A DNA stretch of 64,000 nucleotides from Synechococcus sp. MVIR-18-1 (lineage in GTDB: Bacteria; Cyanobacteriota; Cyanobacteriia; PCC-6307; Cyanobiaceae), in the NCBI RefSeq assembly GCF_014279835.1, contig NZ_CP047942.1, positions 2,046,001-2,110,000 of the forward strand. Direction: 5' to 3'. Of this stretch, positions 14,779-23,028 are shown in pieces. The notes under the pieces were generated by a model, which worked only from the letters and a program-made list of their open reading frames with translations, was not told the origin of the DNA and searched no databases. Position 1 is the first letter of the stretch. Every line of letters begins with the position of its first letter. The position numbers and the translations under genes were made by a program.

Positions 14779-15759
14779 GTGGTTAATGCCAGTCTGAATT
14801 GGGCCAGCATTGTTGGCATTGTGCTGGCTGTGGGTGGAGCACTGCTCTACTTCATGCGCACCTTCAAGCCCGCTCTCGCCCGTGATTACGACGTGTTCTT
14901 CGCGGCGATCGGCTTGCTCTGCGGAGGAATTCTTTTCTTCCAGGGCTGGAGGCTTGATCCAATTCTCCAGTTTGGGCAATTCTTGTTGGCTGGAACCACC
15001 GTGTTTTTTGCCTACGAGAGCGTGCGCCTTCGGGGGATTTCAGCGGAACAGGCCAGACGCTCGGCCTATTTCGATGACGAACCTGAAGCCGCAAGCCCCG
15101 CTGGAGGCGGAGGCCTGCGAGGTGGTTATGACGATCCCTACGAGCGTTTCGACGAGCCTCAGCCGATTCGACGCAGGTTTGGCGGTCAGGGTTCTGATGA
15201 AGATGAAAGGCCTGAACAGGATTTTTATCGCCCCCGTCGCACCTCCAGAGCTGCGATTCCCGAGCAAGCCGCAAGTCGGAGCCGTCAGCGGCCCGATCCC
15301 TCCTCCGATTGGTCAGAGAGCAGCGAACGAGATCGGCGCATGGCTCGATTCGGCCGCAGTGAAGACTCTGCACCGAGTGGCCCAAGTTTTGGGGAGCGCC
15401 GCAGCCAACGCCAGGATCAGCGCAGAGGTTCCAGACCTACCCCTGTTGCATCATCAAGGCCTGAGCCCTCTTCCCGAGCCTCTGCTGGGTCAGCTGGCAT
15501 CAATCAGCGTGGGGCGGCGACTGCGCGCAGCAGCAGTCGTGGCTTAGAGGGACCACCTGGCATTCCTCAAGGCAGCCCACTGCGACGAGAACCCGAAGAT
15601 GCCGCTTACTCCCCAAGCACGCGTCAACCCTCGAGCTCTTCGCCATTCATCAGCCGCAACCCAGGGTCTGAACAAGGTCCAACGACGACACGTGAGAGCA
15701 ACCGCACTCCTCCTCGCAGTTCCCGCCCAAGGGATAACAGCTCCCGCTTCGACGACTGA
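14779..15759 (+). CDS. Ycf66-family protein with extended disordered C-terminus
   Basis: The N-terminal 85 residues contain three hydrophobic segments and the family-typical NWASIVGIVLAVGGALLYF and DYDVFFAAIGLLCGGIL stretches of Ycf66, a protein conserved in cyanobacteria and some plastids. The remaining 240 residues are a Ser/Arg/Pro/Glu-rich, low-complexity tail with no recognisable fold. The function of Ycf66 is not established. The start is GTG at 14779. The neighbour psbX upstream supports a thylakoid context. The tail is the odd part: it is several times longer than the membrane domain. Confidence 0.85.
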   Translation: MVNASLNWASIVGIVLAVGGALLYFMRTFKPALARDYDVFFAAIGLLCGGILFFQGWRLDPILQFGQFLLAGTTVFFAYESVRLRGISAEQARRSAYFDDEPEAASPAGGGGLRGGYDDPYERFDEPQPIRRRFGGQGSDEDERPEQDFYRPRRTSRAAIPEQAASRSRQRPDPSSDWSESSERDRRMARFGRSEDSAPSGPSFGERRSQRQDQRRGSRPTPVASSRPEPSSRASAGSAGINQRGAATARSSSRGLEGPPGIPQGSPLRREPEDAAYSPSTRQPSSSSPFISRNPGSEQGPTTTRESNRTPPRSSRPRDNSSRFDD

Positions 15760-15782
15760 TCAGCCTGAGCATTTACCCCGGC

Positions 15783-16310
15783 ATGACCAGACACCTCCTC
15801 CTCGTGTGGCTCGCACTGGGAGTGGTGGCCTGTGAAGGTCGTTCAACTCGAGCACCATCTGGCCTGCTTTCACCACAACAACAAGACCCTGCCCTGAGCG
15901 GTAACGGGCGGTTGTTAGCCGTGATCGAAGATCAAAACGGCAGGCCGACCGTCCAATTACGGAACGTGGAAGGTGGGGGTTCATTGCGATTGCGCCACCT
16001 CTCGCGTCATCAGCCCCACAGCTCACCGTCCTTGAGCTGGAACGGCCGTTATTTAGCTGTGATCACCCAACGCGGCAACCACAGACTGGTCTTAATTGAA
16101 GACCGGCTGAGCGGCAAAGCTCACCCCCTACGCTTGCCCTCCGGTCGAGATCCCGTGCAGGTCAGCCTCGCTCCTGATGCACGCAAACTGGCGATTCAAA
16201 CCGCGGATCAAGGGCGTTGGCGGGTCGAAGTGATTGACCTGAGCGGATTACTGGAGCCCGACGGACCTGGAGGCCAGCGACGCACCACTCCAAGCGAACC
16301 AAACCGATGA
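15783..16310 (+). CDS. TolB-like beta-propeller lipoprotein (first of a pair)
   Basis: A signal peptide ends in a lipobox-like LGVVAC at residues 12-17, so the product is probably a lipoprotein. The mature part has two or three TolB-type repeats (LSGNGRLLAVIEDQ, LSWNGRYLAVITQRG, LAPDARKLAIQT) in which S-x-[DN]-G/A-[RK]-x-[IVL]-A marks each blade. At 175 aa it is too short for a full propeller, so it may pair with the next gene. The last codons overlap the ATG of that gene (ATGA). Tol-like proteins act at the cell envelope; the exact role is unknown. Confidence 0.7.
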   Translation: MTRHLLLVWLALGVVACEGRSTRAPSGLLSPQQQDPALSGNGRLLAVIEDQNGRPTVQLRNVEGGGSLRLRHLSRHQPHSSPSLSWNGRYLAVITQRGNHRLVLIEDRLSGKAHPLRLPSGRDPVQVSLAPDARKLAIQTADQGRWRVEVIDLSGLLEPDGPGGQRRTTPSEPNR

Positions 16311-16792
16311 AAAAGAGATGCCTCACATCGGCTCTACTGCTTTGCTTCGTCGCTTTGGGGTGCAGTCAAAACGGCATCCGCCCCATGTCCCGGGTCGGGG
16401 CATCCCTACGACGCAGCGCCGAGAGCCGGCGCCTGCCCTCGATGGGACAACGTTGGCTTGCCAGCCTGGCCAGTCGCAACGGCAGAGAGCGTGTGGAGCT
16501 TATTGACCTGAGCAACGACACACCGGTGCCACTCAATGGAATCAATCAGGCCGATTCCCAGACCATCAGCCTCAGTGTGAGTGGGGATGGTCAGAGGATC
16601 GCCCTGGTCCGCCAACGCGAAGAGCGAACCGAATTAATGCTCTACCGACGCAGTGTGAGCGCTTTGCAACGACTGCCGATTAATCCTCCTGGTGTGCCCC
16701 GTTCGGTCAGCCTCAATGAAAACGGCCGACTGTTAGCCGTTCAGGTGAGCCGAAGAGGACGTTGGGATGTGGACTTGATTCGCCTCCCCTAG
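16307..16792 (+). CDS. TolB-like lipoprotein (second of a pair)
   Basis: The 161-aa product has a signal peptide with lipobox VALGC at residues 15-19. It is followed by TolB-like repeats, such as LSVSGDGQRIALVRQ and LNENGRLLAVQVSRRG. It is a diverged relative of the preceding gene: both have a lipobox, similar length and the same closing R-G-R-W-x-V-x-x-I/L-x-L motif. The pair probably arose by tandem duplication and is translationally coupled. It converges with the Hlip gene at 16792/16793 without a gap. Confidence 0.7.
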   Translation: MKKRCLTSALLLCFVALGCSQNGIRPMSRVGASLRRSAESRRLPSMGQRWLASLASRNGRERVELIDLSNDTPVPLNGINQADSQTISLSVSGDGQRIALVRQREERTELMLYRRSVSALQRLPINPPGVPRSVSLNENGRLLAVQVSRRGRWDVDLIRLP

Positions 16793-17017
16793 TTAGGGAA
16801 TCAGCCCTGCCCAATGCAAAAAGGTGTCAGCACTGAGGGCTTCCGTGAGCACTACAGCTAAAAATCCGATCATGGCGAAGCGACCATTAATCCGCTCGGC
16901 ATAGGCACTCCAGCCAAAGGCAGGCACGTCTTTTGTTGTGGCACTGGTCTCTGGAGCGGTCGACGCAGAGGAAGGCTCCTCAGGAGTGCGATCCATGGCT
17001 TGATCAGATTTGGTCAT
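16793..17017 (-). CDS. High-light-inducible protein (Hlip, one-helix)
   Basis: The 74-aa protein has a polar N-terminal half and one transmembrane helix with the chlorophyll-binding motif ERINGRFAMIGFLAVVLTE. This is the one-helix member of the LHC superfamily that binds chlorophyll and carotenoid and protects photosystems under excess light. Its ATG overlaps the stop of the ABC-transporter gene by four bases, so it is co-translated with that transporter. That coupling is unusual for an Hlip. Confidence 0.93.
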   Translation of the reverse strand: MTKSDQAMDRTPEEPSSASTAPETSATTKDVPAFGWSAYAERINGRFAMIGFLAVVLTEALSADTFLHWAGLIP

Positions 17018-19002
17018 GGTTGATAGCTACTGGCGGGGATCAGGCTCCAATCGCCATCCCCCCGCAGTTCAAGCACGTTGTCATGGAAGTGCTTGAGGGA
17101 AGGACGATGGCCAACACTAATAAACGAGAGATCTCGATCAACGAGCAACTCATAAAGCTGCTTCTCCGTCTTCACATCAAGGGCACTGGTTGCCTCATCT
17201 AGGACCACAAAACTCGGAGAGTTCAACAACAACCTTCCAAAGGCCAATCGCTGCTGTTCTCCTAAGGAAAGGATTCGAGGCCAATCCTGCTTGATATCCA
17301 AGTCGGGATAACGGGTCACGAGCTTTTGCAAGCTGACCTGCTCAAGCACACTTCGGAGCTGTTCATCACTAAAACGGTTTTCGTCTGCTGGATAGCAAAG
17401 CTGCTCTCTGAGCGAGCCCAGCAACATGTAAGGCTTTTGAGGAATGAACAGAAGGTCACCCATCGATGGCCTCTCCACGCTGCCCCGAGTGGGCTCCCAA
17501 AGGCCGCTAATCATCCTCAAGAGTGATGTCTTTCCGCATCCGGATGGCCCAACAACTAACAACTTCTCGTGGTCACCGATATCAATCGTGAGATCTTCAA
17601 TAACCGGGTTCTTTCCATTGGGAGGGTAAAGATCAGCAGAACGAATCACGATGCTGTTACTTCCAGGAACAACACGGCTATTGCTACTAGGGGCCTGCTT
17701 GCTCACCTGCTCAATCTTGGTTTGGAATCCCTCGAGACGACTAATACCTGCAGCGAACTGAGCAAGTTGCTCAATTCGAGCCACAATGAAGAACAACGAT
17801 CCCTCCACCATGTTGAAGGCAAAGTTGGCCTGATTGAAAACCCCAAAATCAATCTCACCGGCAAAATAAACAGGCGCCATCACCAAAAACGGAAGGAAAA
17901 CTCCTGCGTAGGAGACCGATCGACGCATCACATCAATGATCACCTGCCAAATAATCAGCAGGTTGTAATTTTTAACAACTGAGCCAAGACGCCTGTACGA
18001 CTCTTGCTTTTCTTGCCCCTCCCCCGAATAAAAAGCAATCGATTCAGCGTTGTCTCTGATATGAACCAAGCCATAGCGAAAATCAGCTTCATAACGAAGT
18101 TGGTCGTAATTGATTCTGACCAGATTGCGCCCTGAAACAATTAACAGAGTTGTGGCGACTGCCGAATATCCAAATAGGGCAAAAGTAAGCCTAGAGCTGA
18201 TACTCCAAAGCACCAAAATGTTAAGCGAAAACGTTAAAAGCGCATCAAAGAGACCCAGAGCAAGACTTAAACTTTGTGCCGTAAAAGATTCTGTGTCCTG
18301 AGTGATCCTTTGATCAGGGTTATCAACATCTGTTTCATCCTCACTATTTGGATTAAGAACATAATACGCCTTATTTTTCATGTAATCGCCAATCAGCGAT
18401 TTAGACAGCCACTCTCTCCAGATAATCCCCAGCTTTGCGGTGATATAAACCTGAGTCACCCGGATAGGGAGAGCAATCACAAAACAGGCACCATAAATCG
18501 CCAATCGCCCATAAAAGCCTCCTTGATCCTTATCAACTAAGGCATTCGTAATGTCTCGATAGATAAACCCAATCCCAGTATTGATTCCATTCACGGCAAG
18601 CAACATGAACACAATCGTTGCGAGCAAGCCCCAATTGAGCCAACGCCTCTGGCGCAATTGCTGGCGGAAAGCCACAAAACTGGCCAAACCAACCAGAAAG
18701 AGCGTCACAAAAGCCGCGCCCCACCAACTCGACCAAATCGTGGCGATCGTTCCCGAAACACCAGAGAGATATTTGTCCGTTAAATCCGGCTGAAACCGAT
18801 CCAGGCTGCGAATCAATGCGGTGAGCACCGCAAGCACCAAACCGCCCACACAAAACAGAAGGCATACCAACAGCCAAATGAACTGCCATCCGCTCGCTTG
18901 ATCGAGCGGCAAAAAGAAGGGTTGGGCCAGGTGACGAAGCTTGGTCAGCTGATTACGCAGATTTTTAAACGGACCGCTGCTGGCGAAAGTTGACGCTGTC
19001 AT
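17014..19002 (-). CDS. BacA/ABCD-type ABC transporter, fused permease and ATPase
   Basis: The 662-aa half-transporter begins with a hydrophobic region of about six segments (residues roughly 35-400) typical of the ABC_membrane_2 family and ends with an ABC ATPase. The ATPase shows Walker A VGPSGCGKTSLLR, the family-specific signature LSLGEQQRLAFGRLL and Walker B FVVLDEATSALD. Relatives import peptides, cobalamin or long acyl compounds. The substrate cannot be told from sequence. An upstream in-frame ATG exists at 19059, but it would overlap the HIT gene stop; the ATG at 19002 leaves a 25-bp gap and is preferred. It overlaps the Hlip gene. Confidence 0.85.
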   Translation of the reverse strand: MTASTFASSGPFKNLRNQLTKLRHLAQPFFLPLDQASGWQFIWLLVCLLFCVGGLVLAVLTALIRSLDRFQPDLTDKYLSGVSGTIATIWSSWWGAAFVTLFLVGLASFVAFRQQLRQRRWLNWGLLATIVFMLLAVNGINTGIGFIYRDITNALVDKDQGGFYGRLAIYGACFVIALPIRVTQVYITAKLGIIWREWLSKSLIGDYMKNKAYYVLNPNSEDETDVDNPDQRITQDTESFTAQSLSLALGLFDALLTFSLNILVLWSISSRLTFALFGYSAVATTLLIVSGRNLVRINYDQLRYEADFRYGLVHIRDNAESIAFYSGEGQEKQESYRRLGSVVKNYNLLIIWQVIIDVMRRSVSYAGVFLPFLVMAPVYFAGEIDFGVFNQANFAFNMVEGSLFFIVARIEQLAQFAAGISRLEGFQTKIEQVSKQAPSSNSRVVPGSNSIVIRSADLYPPNGKNPVIEDLTIDIGDHEKLLVVGPSGCGKTSLLRMISGLWEPTRGSVERPSMGDLLFIPQKPYMLLGSLREQLCYPADENRFSDEQLRSVLEQVSLQKLVTRYPDLDIKQDWPRILSLGEQQRLAFGRLLLNSPSFVVLDEATSALDVKTEKQLYELLVDRDLSFISVGHRPSLKHFHDNVLELRGDGDWSLIPASSYQP

Positions 19003-19027
19003 GCCGTCATTCTCACAAGCCAAACCT

Positions 19028-19369
19028 TCATCCGGGAGGCCATTCCAGGGAACGCCCACCGATCACATGCACATGCAAGTGGAAGACGGTCTGTCCTGCA
19101 CCCTCTCCGCTGTTAATCACCGTTCGCCAATCGCTTAATCCTTCTTGCTTGGCAACCTTCGCCGCCACGACCAACAGATGCCCAAGCAGCTCCTCATCCG
19201 CTGTCTCCGCTTCGCGCAAGCTCTCTAGTGGCTTGCGCGGAATCACCAGCAGATGAACAGGAGCGGCCGGAGCAACGTCACGGAACGCCAGACAGCTGTC
19301 ATCGCTGTACACCTCATCGCATGGAATCTCTCCACGCAAGATGCGGGCAAAAATCGTGTCGCCAGCCAT
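19028..19369 (-). CDS. HIT-family nucleotide hydrolase/transferase
   Basis: The 113-aa protein contains the histidine triad HLHVHVIGG near the C-terminus and the FARILRGEIPCDEVYSDD front seen in HinT-type proteins. These hydrolyse AMP-linked compounds such as aminoacyl- or lysyl-AMP. The length is normal. The ATG at 19369 is preferred over an upstream in-frame one. It precedes the ABC transporter and Hlip genes on the same strand, so the three may form a transcription unit. A divergent gene (YifB/ComM-type) starts about 70 bp away. Confidence 0.93.
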   Translation of the reverse strand: MAGDTIFARILRGEIPCDEVYSDDSCLAFRDVAPAAPVHLLVIPRKPLESLREAETADEELLGHLLVVAAKVAKQEGLSDWRTVINSGEGAGQTVFHLHVHVIGGRSLEWPPG

Positions 19370-19438
19370 GGTCACAACCCTGGGCAAAACAGTGGATGAG
19401 ACGGGTGGGGCATCAGATGCTTACCCCGCAACCATCCA

Positions 19439-21010
19439 ATGCTGGCACGCTGCTCAAGTGCATCCATTCAAGGAATGGAGGCGCTTCCCGTCACGGTGGA
19501 AGTGGATCTAGCCCCAGGGCTTCCAGGCTTGCAGCTTGTGGGACTTCCAGATGCTGCCATTCAAGAATCGCGCGAACGCGTTCGAGCAGCGCTGCGCAAC
19601 AGTGGCTTTCGCGGCCCCCTCGTGCGGGTCATCGTCAATCTGGCACCAGCGGATCGACGCAAGGAAGGACCCGCCTTCGATCTCCCGATCGCGCTGGCCT
19701 TGCTCGTCGCCAGCGGTCAGCTTGATCCCCAAAAACTGGAGGGGCTGTGCTGCGCAGGAGAACTGGGCCTGGATGGAAGTTTGAGGCCCTGCCGCGGCAT
19801 TCTGGCCATCGCCTGCCAAGCAAAGACCCAGCAAGCCAAGGCGTTTGTGGTGCCATCCGCCAACGCGGCAGAAGCCTCTCTGGTGGCCGGACTCCCCATC
19901 GTGAGCGCCCAGACGCTGGGGCAACTCGTTGAGCAGTTACGGCATGGCATCGAGCACAACTCTTGCCCTCAGCCCACAAGGGAGCAGCCTGCAACGACAA
20001 CGAGCCCTTCCAGCGCCTCAGCTCCCTCGTCCGCAGCCCCCCTAACGATTCAGCATTTCGCGCGAAAGGCACTGGCGATTGCTGCCGCCGGTGGACACCA
20101 CCTCCTGATGGTGGGGCCTCCCGGCTGTGGCAAAACAATGTTGGCGCGCCAGCTCCCCAAGATTCTTCCGCCGTTAAGCGACTCAGAGGCTCTGGAGCTC
20201 ACCCGCCTTCAATCCATTGCTGGCACGCTCGGCAGCGTGACAAGCCTGGTGCGGCAACGACCATTCCGTGCACCGCATCACAGCACCACGGCAGCGGGGC
20301 TTCTCGGCGGCGGCACCAATCCTCGGCCCGGTGAATTGAGCCTGGCCCATGGAGGCGTGCTTTTTCTCGATGAGCTCACCGAATTCCCAAGATCCATCCT
20401 CGATCAGTTGCGTCAGCCTTTGGAGGAGGGGGTTCTCTGGATGAGCCGAGCGCGATTGCGCTGCGCCTTCCCCTGCAGGGTGACCCTGGTGGCTGCCACC
20501 AATCCCTGCCCTTGCGGCTGGCATGGTGATCCTTCCAACCGCTGCCGTTGTTCGGAGCTGCAACGGCAGCGCTACTGGAACCGCCTATCAGGTCCATTTT
20601 TGGATCGTCTTGATCTTCAATGCCGCCTTGAACCTGTGCCAACAGGCCAACTACGCCGTTGCTTCAAAACAACAGCAGATTCAACAGAGAACCAAACGGA
20701 AGAGAGCGTCTCCCCCGAAGCCATCCAGGCCGCGCGCATCAAAATGTGCCAACGCAACCCGAGCGGCCAACTCAACAGCCAACTCAGCGCGCTCGAGCTC
20801 GGCCGCTACGGCCAGATCGAAGAACGGGCCTTTCAATGCTGGGAGCAGGTGGTGTCGAAACGGCAGCTGAGCATGCGCAGCAGCTTGAGGCTTCTGCGCG
20901 TTGCCCGAACCATTGCCGACTTAGACGCTGTGCCAAAAGTGGGCGAACAACATCTTGCAGAAGCAATCTGCTTCCGTAGCTATGACCAAACGCCCAAAGC
21001 CACTATTTGA
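19439..21010 (+). CDS. YifB/ComM-family Mg-chelatase-like AAA+ ATPase
   Basis: The 523-aa protein has the N-terminal Lon-protease-like domain of this family (VEVDLAPGLPGLQLVGLPD, RVIVNLAPADRRKEGP) and an AAA+ module. The latter carries Walker A GPPGCGKTMLARQ at about residue 226-238 and FRAPHHSTTAAGLLGGG, LFLDELTEFPRSILD as Walker B, and a C-terminal ATNPCPCGW cysteine motif. ComM homologues act as helicases that extend heteroduplex DNA during natural transformation, which makes the gene relevant to competence. The exact function in cyanobacteria is inferred. Confidence 0.94.
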   Translation: MLARCSSASIQGMEALPVTVEVDLAPGLPGLQLVGLPDAAIQESRERVRAALRNSGFRGPLVRVIVNLAPADRRKEGPAFDLPIALALLVASGQLDPQKLEGLCCAGELGLDGSLRPCRGILAIACQAKTQQAKAFVVPSANAAEASLVAGLPIVSAQTLGQLVEQLRHGIEHNSCPQPTREQPATTTSPSSASAPSSAAPLTIQHFARKALAIAAAGGHHLLMVGPPGCGKTMLARQLPKILPPLSDSEALELTRLQSIAGTLGSVTSLVRQRPFRAPHHSTTAAGLLGGGTNPRPGELSLAHGGVLFLDELTEFPRSILDQLRQPLEEGVLWMSRARLRCAFPCRVTLVAATNPCPCGWHGDPSNRCRCSELQRQRYWNRLSGPFLDRLDLQCRLEPVPTGQLRRCFKTTADSTENQTEESVSPEAIQAARIKMCQRNPSGQLNSQLSALELGRYGQIEERAFQCWEQVVSKRQLSMRSSLRLLRVARTIADLDAVPKVGEQHLAEAICFRSYDQTPKATI

Positions 21011-21022
21011 GCCGATCGCCGC

Positions 21023-21169
21023 TTAGCGCGATCCCTCTTCAGGAACGTCTCGGTACGGCTGAAATCCAATCGCAGGAGGAACCGTCTTCTTCTCCTCACT
21101 TGGATTTCCAAGGGCGTGGGAGAGGGTTTCACCCACCCAGTCGCGAAGCGATTTAAACATCAATGCCAT
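21023..21169 (-). CDS. Small conserved-looking protein, 48 aa
   Basis: A short frame that is easily missed starts at ATG 21169 and encodes MALMFKSLRDWVGETLSHALG followed by a polar tail ending EEGSR. A second ATG gives MFKSLRDW, which may be the true start. The N-terminal half is an amphipathic helix. It lies between the convergent YifB/ComM gene and rpsU and on the same strand as rpsU, so it may be its downstream partner. I recognise no family; the regular codon usage supports a real gene. Confidence 0.6.
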   Translation of the reverse strand: MALMFKSLRDWVGETLSHALGNPSEEKKTVPPAIGFQPYRDVPEEGSR

Positions 21170-21290
21170 GGTGGATCCCATTCGAGATGCTTCTAGTCTC
21201 GGAACGCACCTAAAAAAAAGAACCAGTCAAAATACCGATCCTTTGATATTTCGACAGAACAGAGGGCTTAAAACTAAAAATGCGGACCGA

Positions 21291-21461
21291 TCAACGGCGG
21301 CGGCGGCGCTGCTGAGCTTTGCGCTTGTACTTCTCGATTGGAGTCTCGTGATGGCGCAGGCGCTTGAGATCCGCAAAGATCCCGGCCTTGGAGACCTGAC
21401 GCTTAAAGCGACGTAGGGCCGATTCGATGCCTTCGTTTTCTCCAACCGTGACCTGAGTCAT
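21291..21461 (-). CDS. rpsU: 30S ribosomal protein S21
   Basis: The 56-aa protein begins [20 protein letters not shown] and ends in a run of Arg residues. This is bacterial S21, which sits on the platform of the small subunit and helps initiation. The Arg-rich tail and [10 protein letters not shown] motif are diagnostic. It lies upstream of a small conserved gene on the same strand. Confidence 0.96.
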   Translation of the reverse strand: MTQVTVGENEGIESALRRFKRQVSKAGIFADLKRLRHHETPIEKYKRKAQQRRRRR

Positions 21462-21514
21462 TCAAAAAGCGAGGATTTCCAGCTCAGCAATGTAGCAAGC
21501 GATCGGCAAATGGC

Positions 21515-22093
21515 TCAAAGAGCGCCGGGCGATCCAGGCATGCCATCCCGGTAAACATAAAGATGTCCCAGCGTGCGCTTGCCGTATTGACGCCTCATCA
21601 GCTTCCAGCCCGGTTCAAGATTCAGCTTGAGGAAACCGTTTCCAGGCCCTCCTGAGCGAGCCACCACCATGGTGGGGCGGGAGGGATCACGCGTCGGGAC
21701 GGCCAAGAGCTCGATATCGGAACCGGTTTTGACCACGGAGAGTCGATAACGCGTTCCAAGGTCATCGCCGCCAATGCGCAGGGAATACCCATTGCCATCG
21801 ATGTAGCGGTTACAGATTCCGGTGAAGTCAAAACTGGCCAACAGGGGATCAACCACTGCAGGGGAAGCGCCTGACACCGCAAAACAAGGCCGGACACTGC
21901 TCCGCTGCTCATAAATATTCAGCTGAGAGCTCTCACCCTTACCGATGGGAGCCGACACCATCACAAATTGGCTTTCGTCAACGTCTGCAGCAGTGAAGAC
22001 GGATCCTTGAGCTTTCGCTGCTTGCGGCAGACCTGTGGCGACAGCTGCCGTAAACACAGCACAAGCAACAGCAGCGTTCCAAGGACGGCCCAT
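21515..22093 (-). CDS. Secreted DUF3747-type protein
   Basis: A signal peptide precedes a mature domain that begins FTAADVDESQFVMVSAPIG. It includes VVDPLLASFDFTGICNRYID and NGYSLRIGGDDLG, the features of the cyanobacterial DUF3747 family of unknown function. It is a periplasmic or outer-surface protein with two conserved Cys residues that may pair. An ATG at 22093 is preferred to a TTG just before it. Neighbouring genes are rpsU downstream and a small membrane protein upstream. Confidence 0.8.
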   Translation of the reverse strand: MGRPWNAAVACAVFTAAVATGLPQAAKAQGSVFTAADVDESQFVMVSAPIGKGESSQLNIYEQRSSVRPCFAVSGASPAVVDPLLASFDFTGICNRYIDGNGYSLRIGGDDLGTRYRLSVVKTGSDIELLAVPTRDPSRPTMVVARSGGPGNGFLKLNLEPGWKLMRRQYGKRTLGHLYVYRDGMPGSPGAL

Positions 22094-22152
22094 CAATCAA
22101 ATCCGATCATTAAGGGGATCGTATTAGTCCCTTTGCGTCTGAGCACGTGCCA

Positions 22153-22350
22153 TCAGGCCGGTTTGTTGAGACGAATCGCGACTAAAAGTGACCCAAGCGT
22201 TGCCGGAAGACTCAAACCAAGGATCCATCGCGTTGGATTCACGCCCAGATCAGGATCTCCATATGCCAATTCAAAAACACAGCCTGTAGCTGCGATTCCG
22301 AGCACACATGCCAGGGCCAGGAACAGGCCAGAAAGGGGTTTCATCGGCAT
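22153..22350 (-). CDS. Small membrane protein, 65 aa
   Basis: The product has two predicted membrane helices (LFLALACVLGIAATGCVFEL and WILGLSLPATLGSLLVAIRL) separated by a short polar loop with GDPDLGVNP. I recognise no family. It starts 2 bp downstream of the peptide deformylase stop and is on the same strand, so it is likely co-transcribed with def. An internal ATG (codon 3) is also possible. A lipobox-like ATGC is present, but its place in a helix makes lipoprotein processing uncertain. Confidence 0.6.
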   Translation of the reverse strand: MPMKPLSGLFLALACVLGIAATGCVFELAYGDPDLGVNPTRWILGLSLPATLGSLLVAIRLNKPA

Positions 22351-22354
22351 CGGT

Positions 22355-22963
22355 TTAAGGCGTCATGGGGCGGACGTCCTTGGCGAGGAAGCCATGGTCC
22401 TTTAGCTCCTTGTTGAGGCCACTGGAATCGGTCACACGATCGACAAACAGCACCCCACGGAGATGGTCCATCTCGTGCTGAATACAACGCGCCATCAGAC
22501 CATCAGCCTTCATCGTGCGGGGTCGCCCCATCTCATCTCTGAAACTCAATTGAATAGCCGTCGGACGGACCACATCGAGATACACCCCAGGGATGCTTAG
22601 GCAGCCCTCCTCATAGGTATCCACAGATGCGCTGCAGGTTGTGATTTCAGGGTTGATCAGGACAAGGGGTGGGGTGCTTGGCGTCTCAAGGTCGAGGTCA
22701 ATCACCAGTAATTGCTGATGCACCCCAACTTGAGGAGCTGCTAAGCCGATGCCACGGGCGGTGTACATGCTGCGCAACATGTCGCGGACCAAGTCGCGCA
22801 CGCGCTCGTCAACCTTGCCGATCCGGCGAGCATCTGCCCGTAGCGCATCATCGCCAAGAGTATGGATATTGAGCGGAGCACTTTCTAAGGGCTCTTTAGG
22901 CACGGCAATGGAGGAGCTGCTTTTCTCAGCCGATCGTGCCAACTGGGCGAAGCTCCTAGCCAA
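22355..22963 (-). CDS. def: Peptide deformylase
   Basis: The 202-aa enzyme removes the formyl group from new polypeptides. The three active-site motifs are present: GIGLAAPQVG, EEGCLSIPG (Cys metal ligand) and QHEMDHLRG (two His ligands and catalytic Glu). It starts at TTG (22963), giving MARSFAQLARSAEK, a beginning known for Def in this lineage. The start region faces a divergent S9 peptidase gene 65 bp away, and a small membrane gene follows downstream. Confidence 0.96.
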   Translation of the reverse strand: MARSFAQLARSAEKSSSSIAVPKEPLESAPLNIHTLGDDALRADARRIGKVDERVRDLVRDMLRSMYTARGIGLAAPQVGVHQQLLVIDLDLETPSTPPLVLINPEITTCSASVDTYEEGCLSIPGVYLDVVRPTAIQLSFRDEMGRPRTMKADGLMARCIQHEMDHLRGVLFVDRVTDSSGLNKELKDHGFLAKDVRPMTP

Positions 22964-23028
22964 AACCCCTCCTACCTTGAAGTTGTGCTGATCTTAGGCA
23001 GGCCTGATCTCTGCTTGATCCGTTCGAC

